In this document: one piece after another, positions 29,854 through 42,065 of the stretch
Position numbering within the stretch: position 1 is the first letter of the stretch
How the letters are laid out: each line of letters opens with the position of its first letter
Origin: Candidatus Tabaqchalia intestinavium
GTDB lineage: Bacteria; Bacillota; Clostridia; Oscillospirales; CAJFTT01
Assembly (NCBI GenBank): GCA_904420005.1
Contig: CAJFTT010000050.1
Coordinates: 1-64,000 of the forward strand
Direction: 5' to 3'
Length of the DNA: 64,000 nt
Made by a program: the position numbers and the translations under genes
Notes under the pieces: model-generated
Told to the model about the DNA's origin: nothing
The model's database searches: none
Seen by the model: the letters and a program-made list of their open reading frames with translations, nothing else

Positions 29854-31041
29854 TTATTTGTCGTTGAGCGCGGCGATTCCGGGCAGCTCCAGCCCCTCCA
29901 GGAACTCCAGCGACGCGCCGCCGCCGGTGGAGATATGCGTCATCTTGTCGGCGAAGCCCAGCGCTTCCACCGCCGCGGCCGAGTCGCCGCCGCCGATGAT
30001 GGAGATCGCGCCGCTCTCCGCGACCGCACGGGCCACCGCGCGGGTGCCGGACGCGTAACGCTCCCATTCGGAAACGCCCATCGGGCCGTTCCAGATGACC
30101 GTGCCCGCGCCCTGGACCGCCTGCGCGAACAGCTTCTCCGTCTCGGGACCGATGTCAAGGCCCATCCAGCCGTCGGGGATGTTGTCCGACTTCGTCTCGC
30201 CATACTGGCAGTTGGGGTCGTACTTGTCGCCGATGCGGTTGTCCACCGGCAGCAGGAGCTTGACGCCCTTGGCCGCCGCCTTCTCGATGAGGCTCTTGGC
30301 CAGCTCGACCTTGTCGTCCTCGCAGATGGAGGTGCCGATGGAATAGCCCTGCGCCTTGAAGAAGGTATAGGCCATGCCGCCGCCGATGATGAGCGTGTCG
30401 ACCTTCTCGATGAGGTTGTTGATGACGCCGATCTTGTCGGAAACCTTCGCGCCGCCCAGGATCGCGACGAACGGGCGCTTCGGGTTCTCCAGCGCGCCGC
30501 CCATGATGTTGATCTCCTTCTGGATCAGGTAGCCGCAGACCGCCGGCAGGTACGCCGTCACGCCCGCCGTGGAAGCGTGCGCGCGGTGCGCGGTGCCGAA
30601 CGCGTCGTTGACATAGATCTCCGCCAGGGAAGCCAGCGCCTTGGCGTATTCGGGATCGTTCTTTTCCTCTTCCTTATGGAAGCGGACGTTCTCCAGCAGC
30701 ATCACGTCGCCGTCCTGCAGGGAGGCCGCGAGCTCCTTCGCGCTGTCGCCGATGACGTCTTTGGCCATCTTGACCTCCTTGCCCAGCAGCTCGGAGAGGC
30801 GCTTGGCGACCGGCGCCAGGGAATATTTCATGTTGAATTCACCCTTCGGGCGGCCCATATGGGAGCAGAGGATGACGCGCGCGCCATGATCGATCAGATA
30901 CTGAATCGTGGGCAGCGCCTCGCGGATGCGCTTATCGTCGGTGATGACGCCATCCGCCAGCGGCACGTTGAAATCGCAGCGGACGAGCACTCGTTTCCCC
31001 TTGACCTCGATGTCCTCGATCGTCTTTTTATTCAGAGCCAT
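29854..31041 (-). CDS. pgk: phosphoglycerate kinase
   Basis: [60 protein letters not shown]. Confidence 0.98.
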   Translation of the reverse strand: MALNKKTIEDIEVKGKRVLVRCDFNVPLADGVITDDKRIREALPTIQYLIDHGARVILCSHMGRPKGEFNMKYSLAPVAKRLSELLGKEVKMAKDVIGDSAKELAASLQDGDVMLLENVRFHKEEEKNDPEYAKALASLAEIYVNDAFGTAHRAHASTAGVTAYLPAVCGYLIQKEINIMGGALENPKRPFVAILGGAKVSDKIGVINNLIEKVDTLIIGGGMAYTFFKAQGYSIGTSICEDDKVELAKSLIEKAAAKGVKLLLPVDNRIGDKYDPNCQYGETKSDNIPDGWMGLDIGPETEKLFAQAVQGAGTVIWNGPMGVSEWERYASGTRAVARAVAESGAISIIGGGDSAAAVEALGFADKMTHISTGGGASLEFLEGLELPGIAALNDK

Positions 31042-31171
31042 GAAATCCATTCCTTTCGCAGAGGCAGCCTGCGGGCGGGTATCCCCGGCGCGCCGTCCTC
31101 TTTCCTATTTTTTCAGTTTATTATTTTACCTTATTTTTCTTTTCATTGCAAGAGGCTTTGGCGGCAAAGCG

Positions 31172-31936
31172 TTAAATAAGCTGTGAATTTTCGCCCTCCC
31201 CGGCGAGCGCGCGCAGCACGTGCCCCGCCAGGATCATGCCCGCCACGGGCGGCACGAACGGCACGCTTGCGGGCGGCGTGCGGCCGGCCGGCCCGCCGGG
31301 CGCGGGGACCTGCGCCTCCTGCGCGTCCGCCGGCGGCTCGGTGGAATAGACCACCGTCAGCGCCCCGATCCCGCGCCGGCGCAGTTCACGGCGCATGACG
31401 CGGCACAGCGGGCAGACGGAGGTGGAGAAGATGTCCGCCACCGCAAAGCGCGTGGGGTCGAGCTTGTTGCCCGTGCCCATCGCGCTGATGATGGGCACGC
31501 CGTGCGCCGCGGCGTATTCGGCCAGCACGAGCTTGGCGCTGACGGTGTCGATGGCGTCGACGATATAATCCACGCCCGCGAGCGGGAATTGTTCGATATT
31601 CTCCGGCAGCAGAAAGGCCTGCCGCGTCTGCACCTGACAGGCGGGGTTGATGTCCAGCACACGCTCGCGCATGACGTCCACCTTCGGCCGCCCCAGCGTC
31701 GAGCGCAGGGCGATGAGCTGCCGGTTGAGGTTGCTCTCCTCGACGCAGTCGGCGTCCACGAGGCGCAGCGCGCCGACGCCCCCGCGCGCCAGCGCCTCCG
31801 CCGCCGCGGCCCCTACGCCGCCCAGGCCAAAGACCGCGACCGTGCTGCGCTGCAGCCGCTCGACGCCCGCGTCCCCGAGCAGACGCCGCGTGCGCGACAG
31901 CATGTCCCCGTCTGCCCGCTCCTTTGCGCCGTTCAT
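31172..31936 (-). CDS. tcdA: tRNA threonylcarbamoyladenosine dehydratase (ThiF/E1-like)
   Basis: VAVFGLGGVGAAAAEALARGGVGALRLVDADCVEESNLNRQLIALRSTLGRPKVDVM. Confidence 0.9.
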   Translation of the reverse strand: MNGAKERADGDMLSRTRRLLGDAGVERLQRSTVAVFGLGGVGAAAAEALARGGVGALRLVDADCVEESNLNRQLIALRSTLGRPKVDVMRERVLDINPACQVQTRQAFLLPENIEQFPLAGVDYIVDAIDTVSAKLVLAEYAAAHGVPIISAMGTGNKLDPTRFAVADIFSTSVCPLCRVMRRELRRRGIGALTVVYSTEPPADAQEAQVPAPGGPAGRTPPASVPFVPPVAGMILAGHVLRALAGEGENSQLI

Positions 31937-32544
31937 TCGATGTCGATCCTCCTGGTCTTTTCATAATACTGCCGGTCATGCTCGCTGATCTCCCGCAGCA
32001 CGCGGCAGGGCGTGCCGACAGCGACGACGTTGGCGGGGATATCCTTCGTCACGACGCTGCCCGCCCCGATGACCGAATTCTCCCCGATGCGCACGCCCGG
32101 CAGGATGATCGACCCCGCGCCGATCCAGACGTTGTCCTCGATCACGACCGGCAGGTTATACTGCGCCTGCCGGCGCCGCAGCTCCGGATGGATCGGATGC
32201 GTCGCGGCGTCCACCACCACGCCCGGGCCGAACATGACCTTGTCGCCGATATAAATATGCGTGTCGTCCACCAGCGTGAGGTTGAAATTGGCGTAGACAT
32301 CGCGCCCCATGTGGACGTGCCGGCCCCAGTTGGTGTGCAGAGGCGGCTCGATATAGCTGCCCTCCCCGAACGAGGCGAACAGCTTCTCCAGCAGCGCGCG
32401 GCGTCGCTCGGCCTCCGACGGGCGCGTCTGGTTGAAGTCGTAAAGAATTTCCAGGCAGGCGGCCTGCTCGGCGAGCAGCGCCTTATCGTTGCAAAAATAG
32501 AGTTTGCCGCTGTGCATGCGTTCTTTGATTTCCTGCATTTCCAT
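31933..32544 (-). CDS. sugar O-acetyltransferase (maltose O-acetyltransferase-like)
   Basis: MHSGKLYFCNDKALLAEQ; left-handed beta-helix hexapeptide region DNVWIGAGSIILPGVRIGENSVIGAGSVVTKDIP; 4-nt overlap with tcdA. Confidence 0.93.
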   Translation of the reverse strand: MEMQEIKERMHSGKLYFCNDKALLAEQAACLEILYDFNQTRPSEAERRRALLEKLFASFGEGSYIEPPLHTNWGRHVHMGRDVYANFNLTLVDDTHIYIGDKVMFGPGVVVDAATHPIHPELRRRQAQYNLPVVIEDNVWIGAGSIILPGVRIGENSVIGAGSVVTKDIPANVVAVGTPCRVLREISEHDRQYYEKTRRIDIE

Positions 32545-32801
32545 GTGGATCGCTCCTTTTCGTCCGTTTGTTTCCCGCCGGGAAGCCGCGGGCGGCGTTT
32601 TGCGCCGCGTCAAAGCCGCCGGGCCGCCGGGCGCACCCGATGGGCGCGCCGGCCCCCGCTTTCCCGCGCGCCGGCCGCGTTTCCCCGTTTGCCGCGGGGC
32701 CGCTCTCCCACTATATAATGCTTTCCCCGCAAAGTCAAGAATAAACCGCCCGCACCGCGGCGACAGACCCACACGGCCGTCGCCCGGTTCCCTGCATGCA
32801 A

Positions 32802-32835
32802 AAAGATGGCGGACACGCTTGTGTCTGCCATCTTT
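32802..32835 (-). terminator. intrinsic terminator downstream of typA
   Basis: AAAGATGGCGGACAC-GCTT-GTGTCTGCCATCTTT, with a T-run on the minus strand. Confidence 0.85.
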
Positions 32836-32924
32836 CTATCCCTTCCGGCCGGTTTCCCGGCAGCGGACGGCTTGTCTCTATCTTGCTCCCGCGGCGTTCC
32901 CGCGGCGCGAAGCCGCGCGGCGGC

Positions 32925-34748
<1,824 letters not shown>

Positions 34749-34941
34749 ACTTGGTAGCTTCCTTTCTCTCACGGCGCGGCGCCCCGCCGCGCGGCCGTTT
34801 CCTCGGCGCAAAAATCGAATGTCCACAAGTATTTTATTATACACAACAGAAATGGCGGAATCCAGAAGTTTTTCTCTTTTTTTACAAATTCCTCATCATT
34901 TCCTCCCCCTGGCGCGCGCAAAATAGAGCGGTAGGCGGTCG

Positions 34942-35225
34942 GCTTTCCCCGCCGGCCGCGCGCAGCATCGCAGGCGGCCCGGGAAAGCCGGCGCTCGCGG
35001 GTTCGTCCGCCGCCGGCCGCGCGCTGCATTCCCTCCATAGGATAGCGCCCCGCCGGTTTCCCCCGTTTGATGGAGGCGGCCGAACTTCTCGCAAACGCGG
35101 CGCCCCGGACCTGCCAGTTCCCCCGCCGCGCGGCTGCAGCCGTGCCTGCCCGGTCCGCCCTGGGCCGCAGGAGCGCCATTCTGCCCGGCATGGGTTGCAG
35201 CCAGACCTGCCCGGCCCGCCTTCTG
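34942..35225. repeat. imperfect repeats at 61-bp spacing
   Basis: GCCGGCCGCGCGC at 34951 and 35012; GCTGCAGCCGTGCCTGCCCGGTCCGCC at 35133 versus GTTGCAGCCAGACCTGCCCGGCCCGCC at 35194. Confidence 0.5.
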
Positions 35226-35653
35226 CGGCCGCCCGCGATAGCGGCAAGGATTTCTGCGGCCGGCCGCCTCCTCTTGCCCCCCGCTTGCCGCGGCGCGCCG
35301 CGACGAAAGCGGGGGCCGCGAATCTGCCGGCGCGTTGCCGCGACATAGCGCGCGTTCTCTCCATACGGCACGTTTCTCCGAGGCGGCGCACTCCCTCTGC
35401 GGCGCGTTTGTGCGATACAACGCGCCCCCAAGGCGGCCGCAATCGCCGCGCCTCCGCCGCCTTTTCCCTTCTTTTCCAAATGCGACCAAAAATGTATATT
35501 TTTTCATTCAGGCGATTTTTGTCGGATTTTCTCAATTTTTTCTGGGAAATTTGCCGGTTTTTGCTTCAACTGTGACCGAGGGATAACGCATATATTGTCT
35601 TTCTCTCAGGCGCATGCTATACTGTGCATGATTTTTAACGGAGGTGAAGCTCT

Positions 35654-36577
35654 TTGAAACTGGAAGTGCGCGACATCCGCAAAAGCTTCGGTGAAAAAGA
35701 AGTGCTGCGCGGGATCTCTTTCTCCGCCCAGAGCGGCGCGGCGCTGGGCCTGCTGGGCCGCAACGGCGCCGGCAAAACCACGACCATCCGCATCATCATG
35801 GACGTTTTCCCCGCCGACGCCGGGCAGGTGCTGCTCGACGGCCGCCCCCTGCGGGAAACGGGCGTCTCGGTCGGCTATCTGCCGGAGGAACGCGGGCTCT
35901 ACCCCAAAAAGCTCATCAGCGACCAGATGATCTATCTCGGCGAGCTCAAGGGGCTCAGCCGCCGCGCCGCGCGTGAGCAGGCCTACGCCCTGTGCGAGCG
36001 GCTGGGGATGCAGGAGCACTGGGGACGCCGGCTGGACATGCTCTCCAAAGGCAACCAGCAGAAGATCCAGCTCGCCGCGACCCTGCTCGGCGATCCGGAC
36101 ATCGTTATTCTCGACGAGCCGTTCAGCGGGCTTGACCCGGTCAACGCGCAGCTGCTCAAGGATCTGGTGAGCGAGCAGGTCGCCCGCGGGAAGATCGTCA
36201 TCTTCTCCAGTCATCAGATGAGCTATGTCGAGCAGTTCTGCCATTCCATCGCGATCATGAACCACGGCGACATGGTGCTCTCGGGCGATCTGCGGCAGAT
36301 CAAGCGATCCTACCCGCGCGATCTCGCACGCGTGAGCGTCCCGGACGAGGCGGCGCTCGCGCCGCTGATGGCCTGTCTGCAAAGCGAGCCGGCCCGGCCC
36401 TTTGTGGCCTCGGCAGAGAAGGCGGACTATGCCGCAACGGTGCGGCTGACTTCCCCCGACGCGCGGCGCGGCCTCGTCGCGCTGCTGGTCGAGCAGAAGA
36501 TCGATTTTGAGAGTTTCGAAATCCTCGAGCCGTCGCTGGAGCGGATTTTTGTGGAGAAAGCGGGGGAAGCCGAATGA
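35654..36577 (+). CDS. ABC transporter ATP-binding protein (NatA-like)
   Basis: GLLGRNGAGKTTTIRIIMDVF; LSKGNQQKIQLAATLL; VILDEPFSGLDPVN; TTG start. Confidence 0.93.
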   Translation: MKLEVRDIRKSFGEKEVLRGISFSAQSGAALGLLGRNGAGKTTTIRIIMDVFPADAGQVLLDGRPLRETGVSVGYLPEERGLYPKKLISDQMIYLGELKGLSRRAAREQAYALCERLGMQEHWGRRLDMLSKGNQQKIQLAATLLGDPDIVILDEPFSGLDPVNAQLLKDLVSEQVARGKIVIFSSHQMSYVEQFCHSIAIMNHGDMVLSGDLRQIKRSYPRDLARVSVPDEAALAPLMACLQSEPARPFVASAEKADYAATVRLTSPDARRGLVALLVEQKIDFESFEILEPSLERIFVEKAGEAE

Positions 36578-37824
36578 AACAGTTTCTGGCAGTATTGCGC
36601 TTTGAATTCCTGGGGTATTTGAAAAACAAGGTCTACGTCGGCATCACCATCGCGTTTGTGCTGATTTTCGGCATTCTGCTGTCGCTGCCCAATCTGCTGG
36701 GGCTGTTTGGCAGCGGCGACGACACGTCCGCGCCGGACGAGGGGACCAAAGCGCTCGTGCTGGTGGCGGACGAGACGGGCGGCGCAGGGCTGACCGAGTA
36801 TCTCAACGCCGCGCTGCCGAGCTATCGGTTTGAAGCCGCGCAGTTCGACGCGGACAGCATCGCGCCGCGCCTGGAAAGCGGCGAAGCGGCGGCGGGGATC
36901 ATCCTGCACACGCCGCTGCAGTTCGATTTCTATCTCGAGCAGGCCGGCATGGACATGACGCTGTATTCCGCCGTGTCGGACGCGCTGGGTGAGAAATACC
37001 GCGTGGAAACGCTGGAATCGATGGGCCTGACGGCGGAGGAGGCGGCGGGCGTGCTGACCGCCCAGGCCGCCGGCACCGTCAACGAAACGGGCAAGAGCTT
37101 CACCCAGACGTATTTTTACACCTACGTGCTGCTGTTTCTGCTGTATATGGCGGTGATGATGTACGGCCAGCTGGTGGCGACCTCCGTGGCGAGCGAGAAA
37201 AGCTCCCGCGCGATGGAGGTGCTCGTCACGACCGTGCGCCCGACCAACCTGCTGTTCGGCAAGATCCTGGGTTCCGGCCTCGCGGGGCTGATGCAGCTCG
37301 GCGTGATTCTGTTGTCGGCCTTCGGGTTTTATAAGGTCAATTCCCTGTTCTGGGAGGACAGCGCGGCGATGGACATCGTGTCGAGCATCTTCAGCATGCC
37401 GCTGGATATTCTGCTGTACACGATCCTGTTCTTCCTGCTGGGCTATTTCTTCTACGCCTCGCTTTTCGGCGCGCTGGGGTCGCTGGCGAGCAAGGTCGAG
37501 GACATCAACACCTCTTCCTTCCCGGTGATCATGCTGCTGCTCGCGGCGTTCCTGCTGTCGTTCTACGCCATGATGGGCAGCGCGGACAGCACGCTGACGG
37601 TGGTGTGCTCCTTCCTGCCGCCGTTTGCGCCGATGGTCATGTTCGTGCGCATCTGCATGTCGTCGGTGCCCGCGTGGCAGATCCTCGTTTCCGTCGGCCT
37701 GCTCATCGCGAGCATCGTGCTGGTGGCCGTGCTGGCCGCCCGGATTTACCGCATGGGCGTGCTGATGTACGGCAAGCCGCCCAAGCTGCGCGATGTGCTG
37801 CGCGCGCTCAAGGACGCGAAATGA
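36574..37824 (+). CDS. ABC transporter permease (NatB-like)
   Basis: MKQFLAVLRFEFLGYLKNKVYVGITIAFVLIF...; VASEKSSRAMEVLVTTVRPTNLLFGKILG. Confidence 0.9.
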   Translation: MKQFLAVLRFEFLGYLKNKVYVGITIAFVLIFGILLSLPNLLGLFGSGDDTSAPDEGTKALVLVADETGGAGLTEYLNAALPSYRFEAAQFDADSIAPRLESGEAAAGIILHTPLQFDFYLEQAGMDMTLYSAVSDALGEKYRVETLESMGLTAEEAAGVLTAQAAGTVNETGKSFTQTYFYTYVLLFLLYMAVMMYGQLVATSVASEKSSRAMEVLVTTVRPTNLLFGKILGSGLAGLMQLGVILLSAFGFYKVNSLFWEDSAAMDIVSSIFSMPLDILLYTILFFLLGYFFYASLFGALGSLASKVEDINTSSFPVIMLLLAAFLLSFYAMMGSADSTLTVVCSFLPPFAPMVMFVRICMSSVPAWQILVSVGLLIASIVLVAVLAARIYRMGVLMYGKPPKLRDVLRALKDAK

Positions 37825-37857
37825 CGCGTCGCTCCTCAGCAGGGCGCGTCGTTCCCA

Positions 37858-37902
37858 TAAAAGAGAGGGGAGCCGGTACAGTGCCGGTTCCCCTCTTTTT
37901 GT
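37858..37902. terminator. intrinsic, probably bidirectional terminator between convergent genes
   Basis: AAAAGAGAGGGGAGCCGGTACAGTGCCGGTTCCCCTCTTTTT. Confidence 0.85.
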
Positions 37903-38082
37903 GTGCCGGTTTGTTCGGCGGCGGCCGTCTCTTCCCCGCGCGGTCGATTCCCGCGTCTGCCGCAGGCTGCCGTTTCCCGCCAGCAAGGCCTCCCCGGGGA
38001 AGGGCTTGCTGGCCTCGCATCGCAGCCGCCCGTTGGCTCCGCATAGCTCCGCGCGCCAAGCCGCCGGTCCTCGGCAACGCCG

Positions 38083-39708
38083 TCAGCTTTCCTTCGTGAT
38101 CTCCCCGTTGACCAGGCCGATCCATTTATCCAGCCATTCGCCGCGCTGATGCAGGAAAATCTTCATCGCGTTGACCGCCTCTTCATAGCTCGTGGGATAC
38201 TGCGCGTTCATGTCCACCGCCGTCACGCCGTCAAACTGCTCCGGCCACCGGGACGCGTTGCGCTGCGCCGCGGCGTAAATCTCGGCATACGCTTCGTCGA
38301 TACGCTGCTGCGTGCGCTCGTCGCTGAGCACCGTGGCGCGCAGCTCGCGATACCGCTCGACCAGCCGGTCGCAGAACGCCTCGTCCTGCAGCAGCCGATC
38401 CAGCCAGGGATAATCGTCCGTCCCGCGCTTCTCCGTATCCAGGCAGACAAACCAGCGGTAGTCGTCCCATTCGTCGCCATAATTGGCTATGCCACAGCTG
38501 ATGTCCCAGTCCCAGATGGGGCCAGAGGTGATTTTGCCGTCCTTGTCGAAATAGAAATAGCTCGACAGGCGCACGCCGTCGACGTTTTTCATGTATTCAG
38601 TCAGCAGGATCAGGTCGATATATTCCGTCTCATGCATATACGCCCGCCAGCCGGTCTCCGGATCCGTGAAGTTCTCGCTATACAGCACATCCTCAAACTG
38701 CTGGATCCGCGCAACCAGGTAATCCCGCTGCTCGTCACTGATGTTGTCCGGCTTGGGGTAAACCAGCTCGTAGTTATAATACGTCGTGGAGAGGACATTC
38801 TCCGCCGTGAGCTTTTCCTGCTTATCTTTGGCGAAGATGAATCCCATCTGTTCGGGATCGGTGGTGCTGTCTCCTTTGGTGATGTTGACGCGGTCGTCAT
38901 CGGCCTTGATGCTCTCCATCAGCAGGAACACGCCCTTGTAATCCTCGTTTTGGATATTGCCCGCATCCTGGGTGATATACACCTCGCAGAACTGCACGCG
39001 CGGGGTATAGGCAAAGGACAGCTCCGCGCCGACGGTGTAAGCGAACCAATTGTGCAGCAGCGTGCGGTCGGCATAGGAGCCGTTGATGATCCAGTCGTTC
39101 TCCCTGGGCATCCCCAGCAGGGACAGGTTATTGTTGGTGCCGTCCTCTTTGACGAATTCCAGCTTATATTGCTTTTTGGGGAAATCGGCAGACGACTGGC
39201 CGCGCACATGGATCTCGCAGGCGGTGGTCGCCGTGGCGTTGGAGCCCACGACCGTCACGCCGTCCACCCCCGGCTCGTAAAGGGTGAAGGTCGCGGTGAT
39301 CTCGCCATCCGCCTTGCTCTCCGGGATGCTGTGGCCGTTGGTGTCGATGACCACGATCGGCAGATCGGACGCATAGCCCGCTGTGACGGTGATCACGTTG
39401 GAAAATTGCCCGTTATAGTTGGCCACGATCTGCAGCTCGGTCTTTCTCCGGGAAGTGATGGCGCCCGGCCGCGGGCTGCCGTTGACATAGATTTTCACAT
39501 CCTCCAGCGGGATTTCCTCGCCGTCGAGCGTGGTGCATTGCAGGCGTACTGTATCCTTGCCATTGGGCAGGATCTGGTAGCGGTCGGCCGCGAGAACAAA
39601 CGCCCCTTCGCCGTATACGGCGCATGACGGCAGCAGCGCGAACAGCGTCGCCGCAAGCAGCAGCACCGCCGTCCATTTCAGCCAGCGTCTTTTGTGTCGA
39701 TATTCCAT
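38083..39708 (-). CDS. CotH-like kinase family lipoprotein
   Basis: Signal peptide with lipobox-like LLPSC; IHVRGQSSADFPKKQYKLEF; WIINGSYADRTLLHNWFAY; GPIWDWDISCG. Confidence 0.85.
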   Translation of the reverse strand: MEYRHKRRWLKWTAVLLLAATLFALLPSCAVYGEGAFVLAADRYQILPNGKDTVRLQCTTLDGEEIPLEDVKIYVNGSPRPGAITSRRKTELQIVANYNGQFSNVITVTAGYASDLPIVVIDTNGHSIPESKADGEITATFTLYEPGVDGVTVVGSNATATTACEIHVRGQSSADFPKKQYKLEFVKEDGTNNNLSLLGMPRENDWIINGSYADRTLLHNWFAYTVGAELSFAYTPRVQFCEVYITQDAGNIQNEDYKGVFLLMESIKADDDRVNITKGDSTTDPEQMGFIFAKDKQEKLTAENVLSTTYYNYELVYPKPDNISDEQRDYLVARIQQFEDVLYSENFTDPETGWRAYMHETEYIDLILLTEYMKNVDGVRLSSYFYFDKDGKITSGPIWDWDISCGIANYGDEWDDYRWFVCLDTEKRGTDDYPWLDRLLQDEAFCDRLVERYRELRATVLSDERTQQRIDEAYAEIYAAAQRNASRWPEQFDGVTAVDMNAQYPTSYEEAVNAMKIFLHQRGEWLDKWIGLVNGEITKES

Positions 39709-40259
39709 AGTGTCCCTCCCTGATCGATGTTTCCCCTGTTTGGTCCCGCCCGTTGCCGGCGGGCCGCTCGATCCATCTATGCGCCGTCCAGCGGCTGTGC
39801 CCGCCGGACATCCGCCCCGCAGCCGGATCCCATCGCCACGAATGGCGCCCCATCGGTCCAGCCTTGGGAAAAGCAATCCCCCAATTGCGTTGCCTATTCA
39901 TTTCGCCTGCATCCCGGCCCGCGCACGGGACGCCGCCGGTAAGCCAGCCGATCCATGGTTTGGCCTGGGAAAGTAGGGTTTTATTATACAGGATTTGGCA
40001 CAAAACGTACAGCGCAAATTCTGAATTTTTTATTTCTTCTGACAACACCCGCGGTGGACAAAGGGCAACGCGTCCCGCGGGAGAACGGACGCGGACGCGC
40101 ATTCGGCGGGCGTTTCGTTTTGCGAAAAAAGCCGGAATGGCGCCCTCTGGCGCGCCCGCCGTCCCGCTGCGGCCTCGTCCATGCCCCTTCCCTTCCACCC
40201 GCCGGGGCCAGAGTTTTTCGGACGGAAAGCGGGCGCAGCCCCGCTGACAAGGCGGCACG

Positions 40260-40470
40260 GGCGCCCGTCCGCGGGAGAAGAAAACTTCATGACGGTAAAG
40301 CCACCGCTGCCAGATTCTCGGGCGCTCGCCCGCGGGCAAGGAAAACACTCCTCCGCCGTCACGGCATCCGCGGCGCTGTGCGGCGCTCTCCTGCGGGCGA
40401 GGAAAACACCCTCCGTGATTCCGGCTTACGCCCGGATTCCATGGCGCTCTCCTGCGGGCAAGGAAAATAC
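40260..40470. repeat. four 28-bp imperfect repeats at exact 61-bp spacing (CRISPR-like)
   Basis: 40260 GGCGCCCGTCCGCGGGAGAAGAAAACTT; 40321 GGCGCTCGCCCGCGGGCAAGGAAAACAC; 40382 GGCGCTCTCCTGCGGGCGAGGAAAACAC; 40443 GGCGCTCTCCTGCGGGCAAGGAAAATAC; intervening 33-nt segments differ. Confidence 0.7.
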
Positions 40471-40862
40471 AGCCGGCCGTCTGTTTAGCATCGCAAAAAC
40501 CGCGTTTTCCTTGGTCCGCCGCGGGTTCCCTGCCCGGTACACACGAGCTCCCCCGCCTCGTCTCTCAGGTGGGTCCTGTCGGATTCGCTTCATTTTTCCC
40601 GGGGAATCCGCCGGTGTTTGCGCCAGCTATAGCCGGAGGATAACGCAAGGGAATGGGCTGCCACCCGGCGCCGGTACCCCCGGCCGCCTTCTGCCGCCAG
40701 GGGGCAGTCCACATCCCCGGTACAGCCGGCAGGACTTAACCTCGGGCCCGCCTTGTTTCACGGCGTCCGGAAATTCCCAGCCTCTTCGGGCTGCACGAGC
40801 GCAGGACAACGTCTGCAATGCAGCGGGATCCTCCGCCGGGCGCAAAAAAAATCGAAATCCCC

Positions 40863-40891
40863 TTGACATCGCCGCTGACTCGCGATATAAT
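40863..40891 (+). promoter_or_regulatory. consensus sigma-A promoter for the Rrf2-rubrerythrin operon
   Basis: TTGACA - 17 bp - TATAAT. Confidence 0.9.
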
Positions 40892-40928
40892 ATATACGAA
40901 ATAAGTCGACAATGGAGGCGCGGGCAGC

Positions 40929-41360
40929 ATGAAAATTACGCAAGAGGCGGATTATGCCGTGCGAATCGTTTCCTGCCTCGCACAGAATGAAACGCGGCAG
41001 AGCGCGGCCGCCATCGCGGCGGAGATGCACGTCACCCTGCGGTTCACCCTCAAGATCCTGCACAAGCTGGTCGCGGCCGGCATCGCGCAGTCTTTCAAGG
41101 GCGCCGGGGGCGGCTATCGGCTGACGCGTCCGCCAGGGGAAATCACACTGCGGCAGGTCGTCGAAGCCATCGACGGACCGCTGCTGCTCAACCGCTGCCT
41201 GGCGCAGAGCGCCGATTGCAGCCGTCTGGGCGAGCAGAAAGCCTGCTGTCCGTTTCATCGGGCGTTCGCTGACGTCTCCTCTCTGGTCGCCAAGACCATG
41301 GACGGCTACACGTTTGACGTGCCGCTGCCGCCAAAATCGTCGGTCAAAAAATCCATATAA
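40929..41360 (+). CDS. Rrf2 family transcriptional regulator
   Basis: [21 protein letters not shown]...[33 protein letters not shown], with downstream Cys residues. Confidence 0.93.
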   Translation: MKITQEADYAVRIVSCLAQNETRQSAAAIAAEMHVTLRFTLKILHKLVAAGIAQSFKGAGGGYRLTRPPGEITLRQVVEAIDGPLLLNRCLAQSADCSRLGEQKACCPFHRAFADVSSLVAKTMDGYTFDVPLPPKSSVKKSI

Positions 41361-41386
41361 AAATCAAAATGCAGGAGGAATGTACC

Positions 41387-41932
41387 ATGAAAAAGTTCAT
41401 CTGTTCTGTGTGCGGTTATGTCTACGAAGGCACCGAGCCCCCTGAGAAATGTCCGCAGTGCGGCGTGCCGGGCTCCAAATTCAAGGAGCAGGCTTCTGAG
41501 CGCGCCTGGGCGGACGAGCACGTTATCGGCGTGGCGCAGGGCGTAGATCCGGAGATCATCGAAGGGCTGCGCGCGAACTTCACCGGCGAATGCACCGAAG
41601 TCGGCATGTATCTCGCGATGAGCCGGCAGGCCGATCGCGAGGGCTATCCGGAGGTCGCCGAGGCTTACAAGCGCATTGCTTTCGAGGAAGCCGAGCACGC
41701 GGCGAAGTTTGCGGAGCTGCTGGGCGAGGTTGTTTTCCCCGACACGAAGAAGAACCTCGAGCTGCGCGTCGAGGCCGAATACGGCGCGACCGCCGGCAAG
41801 AAGGATCTGGCTGTCAAGGCCAAGCAGCAGAATCTCGACGCCATTCATGACACCGTCCACGAAATGTGCAAGGACGAAGCACGCCATGGCAAGGCGTTCG
41901 AGGGCCTGCTCAAGAGATATTTCAACAAGTAA
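41387..41932 (+). CDS. rubrerythrin-family protein with N-terminal rubredoxin-like domain
   Basis: [32 protein letters not shown] followed by a four-helix ferritin-like domain ([24 protein letters not shown]). Confidence 0.95.
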   Translation: MKKFICSVCGYVYEGTEPPEKCPQCGVPGSKFKEQASERAWADEHVIGVAQGVDPEIIEGLRANFTGECTEVGMYLAMSRQADREGYPEVAEAYKRIAFEEAEHAAKFAELLGEVVFPDTKKNLELRVEAEYGATAGKKDLAVKAKQQNLDAIHDTVHEMCKDEARHGKAFEGLLKRYFNK

Positions 41933-41957
41933 AATCCGTATCCATCAAGGATTTCCG

Positions 41958-41991
41958 GAGCACTCGCCGTTTCGGCGGGTGCTTCTTTTTT
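41958..41991 (+). terminator. intrinsic terminator of the Rrf2-rubrerythrin operon
   Basis: GAGCACTCGCCG-TTT-CGGCGGGTGCTTCTTTTTTG. Confidence 0.85.
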
Positions 41992-42065
41992 GTCTCTTTT
42001 GATGCTGTGGGGGATAAAATAAAGGGCAAACATGGAGGACAAGCGGTGGCCAATCCGTTGCCCCC

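Noticed and set aside
40260-40470. Calling the repeats a confirmed CRISPR array
   Set aside because: Repeats are imperfect, only four copies, no leader or cas genes seen, and other intergenic tracts show similar spacing; reported only as CRISPR-like.
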